A DNA stretch of 64,000 nt from Rhizobium sp. S152 (GTDB taxonomy: Bacteria > Pseudomonadota > Alphaproteobacteria > Rhizobiales > Rhizobiaceae), in the NCBI RefSeq assembly GCF_030380735.1, contig NZ_JAUDRZ010000002.1, positions 124,001-188,000 on the forward strand, in the 5' to 3' direction. Made by a program: the position numbers and the translations under genes. Position 1 is the first letter of the stretch. Each line of letters starts with the position of its first letter. Below are positions 58,083-64,000 of this stretch, one piece after another. The notes beneath the pieces are model-generated. The model worked only from the letters and a program-made list of their open reading frames with translations, made no database searches and was not told the origin of the DNA.

Positions 58083-59567
58083 CTACCAATTGCTCACAAC
58101 ATTTGCCGTTCGTAGCGCCATCGCGGCAACTGTCAGAGAAGGGTTTACTGCAGCAGACGTGACCAGGCTGCTGGCGTCGGTCACGAAAAGATTCGGGTGA
58201 TCGAAAGCACGCCCGAATGGATCGAGCGGCGCCGTTGCTGGATCATCTCCAATCCGGATCGTTCCGCATTGATGCGACGTCGTGTTCCGATCAAACGGTC
58301 GCCAGAGCGTCATCTGGAACCCGGCAGCCTTTAGGCGTTCGGTCATCTTCTTTCTGAGGAGATCATGAGCCTTGAGGTTAGACCGCTGCCAGTCGAGAAC
58401 GAGCCGATCTCCGTCCAGCCGGATACGGCTGTCCGGGTTCGGAAGGTCTTCGCTCATGAGCAGGATGTCGGCGGAGTGCTTGGCCCACAGGTTCAGCAAC
58501 CATTCGGGAGCCCATTTGACGTTTGCCTTCATCACCGGGGCGGTGACGCGCCCGAACAGTTGAACATGCCCAAGAGGCGGGCCCTTGGCACCATCGTCCA
58601 GGTAGAAGTCGTTGGCGCTGAAGGTTTTCTGGTAAACGCTGTCGTTGTCGAACTTGCGGTCATACGCCAGCAGCGCCGTCAGATTGTGGTTCATGAAATG
58701 GCGGCCAACGGCACCTGATCGGTTCGCAAGACCCTCGTCGGATGATGAAAGTAGGATTTTTGTTGAGCGGACAGCCCCCGCCGCAAGGACAAATGTCTTC
58801 GCCTTCATTCGCTTTAATTCACCGTTCTGCCGGTATTCAACCTCGGCAATCGAACGACCGTCAGCACCAACAACAAGACGCAGAACTTCAGCGCCACTTT
58901 CAAGGCGGACATTGTCGTGCGCAAGTGCCGGGGTGAGGGCGCAGGTCTCTGCATCCATCTTGCCGGTACGGGCATCGGGAAATGCATCCCACGGAGTCTT
59001 GCCAACTGAAAGCCACCGGTCGATATCCACCCCGAGTGGCAGGGAGGCTGGATGCAGGCCGACCTTTTTGAAACGTGCCCGAAGCTCGGCAATGGCCGGT
59101 TCGTCTGGTACGGCCGGAAACTTGTAGCTGCCGGAATGCCGTGGTTCTGTTGGATCGTCGCCCAGCTCGCCACGTACGTTGAAGAGGTCCTCGGCTTTTT
59201 GATACCATGGTTCCAGCTCGTCATATCTGAACGGCCAGACTGGCGTAGTCCCTTCCAGGTGCTGAACGCCGTCGAAATCCTCAGCGCGATAACGCATGAG
59301 GACGGCTCCGTAGAATTTCGTGTTCCCTCCGTGATAATAGTAATTGCCCGGGCCGAACGAATTGCCCGCCTTGTCGTACCAAAGCTCATCAGTTCGAAAG
59401 TACCCGCGCTGAAAAATTGCCCGCGCGTCCCGGTTGTTCGGATGTGCGGGAAGCTGGTGCCCCTGTTCCAGGATAACAATGTTGGCGCCGCTGGGAGCGA
59501 GCGCGTAGGCCATACACGCTCCTCCCATACCGGACCCGATGATAACGATGTCGGGCGTCTTGCTCAT
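58083..59567 (-). CDS. GMC-family FAD oxidoreductase
   Basis: A 494-residue FAD-dependent oxidoreductase of the glucose-methanol-choline family. The N-terminal FAD motif is IVIIGSGMGGACMAYALA (residues 7-24) and ILEQG follows. The C-terminal catalytic pair is His432 in TSHQCGTIRIGDDP and Asn475 in AAVNPSLTVAA. There is no signal peptide, and no adjoining cytochrome or small subunit, unlike gluconate 2-dehydrogenase sets. It is the last gene of the leftward operon with a Gfo/Idh/MocA dehydrogenase and sugar importer. Oxidation of an imported glycoside or polyol, for example at C3, is a reasonable inference. Confidence 0.9.
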   Translation of the reverse strand: MSKTPDIVIIGSGMGGACMAYALAPSGANIVILEQGHQLPAHPNNRDARAIFQRGYFRTDELWYDKAGNSFGPGNYYYHGGNTKFYGAVLMRYRAEDFDGVQHLEGTTPVWPFRYDELEPWYQKAEDLFNVRGELGDDPTEPRHSGSYKFPAVPDEPAIAELRARFKKVGLHPASLPLGVDIDRWLSVGKTPWDAFPDARTGKMDAETCALTPALAHDNVRLESGAEVLRLVVGADGRSIAEVEYRQNGELKRMKAKTFVLAAGAVRSTKILLSSSDEGLANRSGAVGRHFMNHNLTALLAYDRKFDNDSVYQKTFSANDFYLDDGAKGPPLGHVQLFGRVTAPVMKANVKWAPEWLLNLWAKHSADILLMSEDLPNPDSRIRLDGDRLVLDWQRSNLKAHDLLRKKMTERLKAAGFQMTLWRPFDRNTTSHQCGTIRIGDDPATAPLDPFGRAFDHPNLFVTDASSLVTSAAVNPSLTVAAMALRTANVVSNW

Positions 59568-59611
59568 GATCGATTTCTCTATGCGTGAATTTCGATTGCG
59601 GGCGAATGATG

Positions 59612-60610
59612 TCAGACGGCCACCGGAACTCGCGCACCTGATCGCCCGGATTGTACTGCAGCAAGCCCGGTTGCGAGAGACCACAGACCATCGTCGCCAC
59701 TCGCAGCCGGCTTCCCGGTCCCCGCGACTGCTTCGTTGAATGCCCTCAGTCCGCGCTCGTACAGGTTCCCACGGTCAATGCTCAGCTTTTCCTCGCCAGC
59801 CTCGGTACGAAGCAGAACCTCGCCGATGGGATCCTGAGTCATGCAATCCGTGCCAATCAGCGACCCCTCTGTCCCATGGATTTCAAGGCTCGTCGGTGCA
59901 TACTTCGTCGTGAACGCGTCGTGGGTATGCGCGACCAAACCGCTCTCGAACTCGATCAGCGTCATCGCGCCGTCCTCGACGTCACCTTTCGCAAGTGTGC
60001 CGGTCTGCGTCATGCAGAGAACGCTCTTCGGGTTATCACCCAACAGGAAGCGCAAGGAGTCGACATCGTGCGTGGTGATGTCCAGGATGACGCCTGCGCC
60101 TTTCTCGCGGTTCGTCAGACGCCAACCTTGCAGGAATTCCGGCAAATAGCGGGCATGAGCGACCTTGGCGAACAACGGACGTCCGATCCGTCCAGCCGCG
60201 ATAGCCTCACGCATCGCCAAGTGGGTGCCGGAGTTCCTGAGGTGATGGTTGGTCGCGAACACAACGCCAGCGTTCTTCGCGGCTTCGACCATCTCCTTCG
60301 CTCCGGCATAGTCCAAGGCCAGCGGCTTCTCGCACAGGACGTGCTTGCCTGCCTTGATGGCGGCCAGGGCCTGAGGAACATGCAGCTCGTTCGTCGTGGA
60401 AATGTAAACCGCATCAATGTCGCCGCTTAGCAGCTCGTCCATATCTGTGGTGCCGAGAGGGATGTGCTTCAGGGCGGCAAAATCCCTGGCTCGTTCCGGA
60501 GACGACGAGAGAACGGAGGCGACCGTACCGCCGGTGTTTCGAAAAGCGGAGATCATCCAGTCCCGTGCAATGAATGTGGCACCGATCAGGCCCCAGCGAA
60601 TGTTGGTCAT
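59612..60610 (-). CDS. Gfo/Idh/MocA-family NAD(P)-dependent dehydrogenase
   Basis: A 332-residue cytoplasmic oxidoreductase. The start has GGGAGAAG upstream. The Rossmann motif is WGLIGATFIARDWMISAF (residues 6-23; the third Gly of GxGxxG is replaced by Thr), then CEKPLALDYAGAKEMVEAA near 92-110 with the EKP motif, and DITTHDVDSLRFLLGD near 176-191 with the catalytic Asp/His. It sits between the importer ATPase and the GMC oxidoreductase, so it likely acts on the same substrate or its keto product. Confidence 0.92.
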   Translation of the reverse strand: MTNIRWGLIGATFIARDWMISAFRNTGGTVASVLSSSPERARDFAALKHIPLGTTDMDELLSGDIDAVYISTTNELHVPQALAAIKAGKHVLCEKPLALDYAGAKEMVEAAKNAGVVFATNHHLRNSGTHLAMREAIAAGRIGRPLFAKVAHARYLPEFLQGWRLTNREKGAGVILDITTHDVDSLRFLLGDNPKSVLCMTQTGTLAKGDVEDGAMTLIEFESGLVAHTHDAFTTKYAPTSLEIHGTEGSLIGTDCMTQDPIGEVLLRTEAGEEKLSIDRGNLYERGLRAFNEAVAGTGKPAASGDDGLWSLATGLAAVQSGRSGARVPVAV

Positions 60611-60629
60611 GTTCTTCTCCCTTGATATT

Positions 60630-61739
60630 TTAGCCCAGGTTCTCTTCGGTTTCTGCGTCGAAGAGCATTGCCTGGTTCATGTCGAACAGGAACTCAGCTC
60701 CGGCGAGCGCCTTCTGGTCATCTTCCCTGCCGAGCCGGGCGGTCAGCTCGTGGCCCTGCCACCGAATAACGGCGAGCGTGTCAGGCCCGGTCGGTTCGAG
60801 GACCTCGATATGTGCATTGACCGATTGGAGACCGGGCCGCGTTGTCGGCGTGATAATACTTGATTCGATTGCCTCGGGACGCAGACCCAGGATGACTTTC
60901 CGGGCGTCGCGGAGGGTCGGAGCTATATGGTCTGGAATGATCAGCTTGGCGGTAGGGCCACCTTTGCTGTCACCAATCTCGAATGTTCGGCTGCTCGGAT
61001 CAAAGCGACCTGGAATGAGATTGATCGCGGGCGAGCCGATGAACGATGCCACGAAGGTGTTTGCAGGCTTGTTATAGACCTCTTTCGGCGTGCCGATCTG
61101 CTGGATCACACCCTTTTTCATGATGACAATGCGCGTTGCGAGCGTCATCGCCTCGATTTGGTCGTGGGTGACATACACAATCGTCGCCCCCAGCCGCTGG
61201 TGCATCTTTTTCAGCTCGGTCCGCATCTCCACCCGCAGCTTGGCATCGAGGTTGGAGAGGGGTTCGTCGAACAGAAACACCTTTGGACTGCGCACCAAGG
61301 CCCGACCCATTGCCACGCGCTGGCGCTGGCCACCGGATAGCTGCGCGGGCTTGCGGTCGAGGTACTCAGTTAGTTGCAATTGGGCGGCGACGCGCTCGAT
61401 CATGGCGTTACGTTCTTTGACCGGAACCTTCTGCATTTCCAGCGCGAAGCCCATATTCCGGCGCACGGTCATGTTCGGGTAAAGCGCATAGGATTGGAAC
61501 ACCATCGCAATGTCGCGATCCTTCGGTCGTTCCATGGTGATGTCCCGGCTGTCGATCAAAAGCCGACCGCTGGTGATGTCGGAAATTCCGGCAATGGCGC
61601 TCAACAAGGTGGATTTGCCGCATCCGGATGGCCCGATCAGCACCAGGAATTCGCCGCTCTCGACCTGGATGTCGATGTCTTTGAGAACGTGCAATGCGCC
61701 ATAGTTCTTGTTCACGTTCTCGATGTTCAGTGCAGACAT
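60630..61739 (-). CDS. Sugar ABC transporter ATP-binding protein, UgpC/MsmX type
   Basis: A 369-residue cytoplasmic ATPase for a CUT1 importer. Walker A is GPSGCGKST (residues 37-45), the Q-loop VFQSYALYPNM, the signature [15 protein letters not shown], Walker [17 protein letters not shown], the H-loop [11 protein letters not shown]. The C-terminal TOBE domain starts near residue 240 (ASFIGSPAINLIPG, LGLRPEAIESS). It follows the MalG-type gene by 4 bp. MsmX-type ATPases can serve several importers, so it is a candidate partner for those lacking one. Confidence 0.95.
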   Translation of the reverse strand: MSALNIENVNKNYGALHVLKDIDIQVESGEFLVLIGPSGCGKSTLLSAIAGISDITSGRLLIDSRDITMERPKDRDIAMVFQSYALYPNMTVRRNMGFALEMQKVPVKERNAMIERVAAQLQLTEYLDRKPAQLSGGQRQRVAMGRALVRSPKVFLFDEPLSNLDAKLRVEMRTELKKMHQRLGATIVYVTHDQIEAMTLATRIVIMKKGVIQQIGTPKEVYNKPANTFVASFIGSPAINLIPGRFDPSSRTFEIGDSKGGPTAKLIIPDHIAPTLRDARKVILGLRPEAIESSIITPTTRPGLQSVNAHIEVLEPTGPDTLAVIRWQGHELTARLGREDDQKALAGAEFLFDMNQAMLFDAETEENLG

Positions 61740-61743
61740 TGGT

Positions 61744-62622
61744 TTATCCTTTCACGGCTCCGGCCATCAGGCCGCGTACGAAATGTCGACCGGCCAGCAC
61801 GTAGACGAGGAGCGTTGGAATTGCGGCGATCAGTGCGGCAGCCATGTGGACGTTGTATTCCCGGACGCCGGTGGAGCTGTTGACGAGATTGTTGAGGGCA
61901 ACCGTCAGTGGCTGTGTGCCGCTCGCTGAAAACGTCGCCCCAAACAGGAACTCGTTCCAGATGTTGGTGAACTGCCAGATGACGGTCACGACGAGAACCG
62001 GGATCGAATTCGGCATGATGATCTTCGACCAGATTTGGAAGAAGCCAGCTCCGTCGACCGTTGCGGACTTCACCAGCTCCTGGGGGAAGGCGACGAAGCT
62101 GTTGCGGAAGAACAGGGTCGTGAAGGCCAAGCCGTAGACGGTGTTCACGAGGATGAGGCCGGGCGTCGATGAGGCGAGTTGCAGGACGCCAAGGGTACGT
62201 GCCATCGGCAACAAGACGATCTGGAACGGGATGAAGCAGCCGAACAGGATCAGCGCGAAGATCACATTCGCACCTCTGAATTTCCAGAGGGCGAGGGCGT
62301 ATCCGTTCAGTGCCCCAATCGCGGTGGAGATAGCGACTGCCGGGATGACCATCTTGACCGAGTTCCAGAAATACGGAGCCATTCCGCCGCAGCTCATGCC
62401 GATGCAGGCTTCAGACCAAGCCTTTACCCAAGGTGCAAACGTCGGTGCTGTTGGTAGAGCAAGCAAATTTCCGGCCCGGACTTCGTCCAGGGTCTTGAAT
62501 GACGTGATGACCATGATGAACAGCGGGAGCAGGTAGACCGCTGCAAACAGCCCAAGGACCAGAAACAAAATTAGTCGGCCGATACTGAGGGGTATTTTCC
62601 GGGTTGCTGTTGCGTCATGCAT
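61744..62622 (-). CDS. Sugar ABC transporter permease, MalG type
   Basis: A 292-residue inner-membrane permease. ATG 62622 has GGGGAGA 8 bp upstream; a GTG directly before it is possible. The first helix is near residues 15-37 (LILFLVLGLFAAVYLLPLFIMV). GYALALWKFRGANVIFALILFG is near 104-125, the EAA-type loop QELVKSATVDGAGFFQIWSKIIMP near 182-205, and the end GRHFVRGLMAGAVKG is the MalG signature. It overlaps the MalF-type stop by 8 bp. Confidence 0.94.
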   Translation of the reverse strand: MHDATATRKIPLSIGRLILFLVLGLFAAVYLLPLFIMVITSFKTLDEVRAGNLLALPTAPTFAPWVKAWSEACIGMSCGGMAPYFWNSVKMVIPAVAISTAIGALNGYALALWKFRGANVIFALILFGCFIPFQIVLLPMARTLGVLQLASSTPGLILVNTVYGLAFTTLFFRNSFVAFPQELVKSATVDGAGFFQIWSKIIMPNSIPVLVVTVIWQFTNIWNEFLFGATFSASGTQPLTVALNNLVNSSTGVREYNVHMAAALIAAIPTLLVYVLAGRHFVRGLMAGAVKG

Positions 62623-63568
62623 CACGCTTGTCTCCCCGGAGTTCGGAATAGAGGTAAGGCACCATGATCGCGGCCATGGTCGCGAGCATCATGATGGCGC
62701 TTGCCGCACCCACGCCAATCTGGTTGCGCGAGAACGTGCTCGAATACATGAAGGTGGATGGTAGTTCGGTTGAATAGCCGGGACCGCCATTCGTCAGGGC
62801 GATCACCAGGTCGAAGCTCTTGATCGCGAGGTGCGTGAGCAGCACGATCACCGTGATGAAGGCGGGTCGAACGATGGGGATGATGATCTTGAAGTAAATG
62901 GTCATTAGGCTTGCACCGTCGAGGCGGGCCGCATTGATCACCTCATCGTTCACTCCGCGAAGCGCCGCCAGGAACGTCGCCATCACGAAGCCGGAGGACT
63001 GCCAGACGGCGGCAACGACGAGGCAGTAGATGGCGTAGTCCGGTTGAACGATCCAGTCGAAGCGGAAGCTCGTCCAGCCAAGGTCGTGCATCAGTTTCGG
63101 AATGCCGAGACCCGGATCAAGTATCCATTTCCATGCGGTGCCAGTGACGATGAATGAGATGGCCATCGGATAAAGGTAGACCGTGCGCAAGACGCCTTCC
63201 GCCCGGATGCGCTGATCCAGCAGAATGGCGAGGAGCAGTCCAATCACTGTCGAGAATAGCACGAACAACGGACCGAAGATGAAGATATTCTCGACCGCAA
63301 CGAACCAACGCGGCGTCGACCACAGTCGGATATAGTTCTCAAGGCCAACGAAGGTGTAGTTCGGCATCATGCGCGACGCGCTGACGGAGAAGTAGGCCGT
63401 CCACAGGATGTAGCCGTATACAAAGAAGAGCGAGATCGCGAACGTAGGGGCCACGACCAGTTGAGGCAGCGCGTTTTCGAACGAAAACCGTCTTTTTGGC
63501 GTTGCTGCGGTCTGGCTTGGCGACGACGTCGCCAAGCCTTTCCCGCTATGTGTAGCGATTTCCGTCAT
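62615..63568 (-). CDS. Sugar ABC transporter permease, MalF type
   Basis: A 317-residue inner-membrane permease. An N-terminal tail of about 35 residues precedes the first helix (LVVAPTFAISLFFVYGYILWTAY). NYTFVGLENYIRLWSTPRW is near 70-88, and the coupling loop NDEVINAARLDGASLMTIYFKIIIP near 207-232. It overlaps the binding-protein stop by 4 bp (ATGA). Its family is CUT1; the substrate is unknown. Confidence 0.94.
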   Translation of the reverse strand: MTEIATHSGKGLATSSPSQTAATPKRRFSFENALPQLVVAPTFAISLFFVYGYILWTAYFSVSASRMMPNYTFVGLENYIRLWSTPRWFVAVENIFIFGPLFVLFSTVIGLLLAILLDQRIRAEGVLRTVYLYPMAISFIVTGTAWKWILDPGLGIPKLMHDLGWTSFRFDWIVQPDYAIYCLVVAAVWQSSGFVMATFLAALRGVNDEVINAARLDGASLMTIYFKIIIPIVRPAFITVIVLLTHLAIKSFDLVIALTNGGPGYSTELPSTFMYSSTFSRNQIGVGAASAIMMLATMAAIMVPYLYSELRGDKRDA

Positions 63569-64000
63569 TGTGCGTTCGCGACAGCATCAACGAGCTGGGC
63601 TGCAGCGTCCTTTGAACTCATGTCGGAGTTGAAGAAGTGCGTGACGACGTCGAGGTAGGCCCCAACGACAGCCGGCGGTGCTGCGTGGTTGAAGGTCATG
63701 CTCGGCATGAAGCCGCCCTTCGCGAGCGCCTCCTTGCGGTCGTCGATGGACTTCTGGCCGCAGGCGTCAATGCCGGGTACCGAGGCATCGGTGCGGGCAG
63801 GGATGTTGCCCTTGATGATGCTGTATTCAGCCTCCACCTTCGGGTCCATCAGGACGGAGGCGAAGGTCTCCTGGGCCTGCTTGTCAGACTTCGAGTCCTT
63901 GAACATCGCGAACTGGTTGGTCAGGAACACAACATCCCCTTGCGTACCCGGATAGGAGATGCAGGTGATGTCCTTGCCGGGCGTAAGCCCGGCGCTGGCA
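63565..64000 (-). CDS. Sugar ABC transporter substrate-binding protein, family 1 (5' part beyond window)
   Basis: This is the C-terminal 144 residues of a family 1 periplasmic binding protein; the frame is open to the right edge and a GTG at 63930 is internal. Visible segments are GTQGDVVFLTNQFAMFKDSK and GFMPSMTFNHAAPPAVVGAY near the end, consistent with sugar-binding proteins. It is the first known gene of the leftward operon, with permease start overlapping its stop. No hairpin separates it from the permease, unlike three other importers in this window. Confidence 0.88.
   Translation of the reverse strand, partial: ASAGLTPGKDITCISYPGTQGDVVFLTNQFAMFKDSKSDKQAQETFASVLMDPKVEAEYSIIKGNIPARTDASVPGIDACGQKSIDDRKEALAKGGFMPSMTFNHAAPPAVVGAYLDVVTHFFNSDMSSKDAAAQLVDAVANAQ

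Overview
The window is high-GC alphaproteobacterial DNA. Gene content (ROK, RpiR, LysR and FCD-type GntR regulators beside sugar ABC transporters, KdgD, UxuA, DUF6282 proteins) and family variants suggest the order Hyphomicrobiales, in the Rhizobium/Agrobacterium/Sinorhizobium group. The dense packing of catabolic operons, with no rRNA, tRNA or other housekeeping gene, fits a large accessory plasmid, chromid or accessory chromosomal region. That placement is inference, because no replication or partition gene is present. No transposase, CRISPR array, prophage or complete tRNA was found.

Layout. (1) 1-2390: end of an SsuC/TauC-type ABC permease, an NtaA/DszA-type flavin-dependent monooxygenase and its flavin reductase, probably for organosulfur or related compounds. 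(2) 2803-9765: an iron/siderophore module: FecI-type sigma factor, FecR-type anti-sigma regulator, TonB receptor with STN domain, FhuD-like binding protein and a fused FhuB-type permease, but no ATPase gene. A convergent DHA2 exporter follows (9878-11344). (3) 11686-19396: a sugar ABC importer (binding protein and two permeases, no ATPase), a GH38 alpha-mannosidase and a ROK protein, preceded by nine perfect copies of an 8-bp repeat. (4) 19402-29872: a leftward GntR-uxuA-kdgD-GH1-ROK set, divergent from a five-gene peptide-type ABC importer. (5) 30043-35767: a leftward operon with a DUF6282 metal-dependent hydrolase-like protein, an Asp/Glu/hydantoin racemase-family protein lacking both catalytic cysteines, and a polyamine-type ABC importer. 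(6) 36139-42638: a rightward sugar ABC importer, a sugar isomerase-like TIM barrel and an RpiR regulator, facing operon 5 across a region with four GAAAT-N4-ATTTC palindromes. (7) 42686-45546: LysR, SDR, a broken small gene and a DHDPS-family lyase or dehydratase. (8) 45653-58001: amidohydrolase, IlvD/Edd-type aldonate dehydratase, Gfo/Idh/MocA dehydrogenase, GntR, GH39 xylosidase and a five-gene peptide-type ABC importer. A shared 12-bp motif links its promoters. (9) 58083-64000: a leftward operon with a CUT1 sugar importer, Gfo/Idh/MocA dehydrogenase and GMC oxidoreductase, running off the right edge.

The working picture is a scavenging region. Eight ABC import systems bring in plant- or soil-derived glycosides, uronates, siderophores and sulfur or nitrogen compounds. 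Enzymes in the same operons cleave or oxidise them, and an adjacent regulator controls each set. Two patterns recur: strong hairpins between binding-protein and permease genes in three separate importers, and operator-like palindromes in divergent intergenic regions next to a cognate regulator. Substrates of individual importers cannot be fixed from sequence alone.
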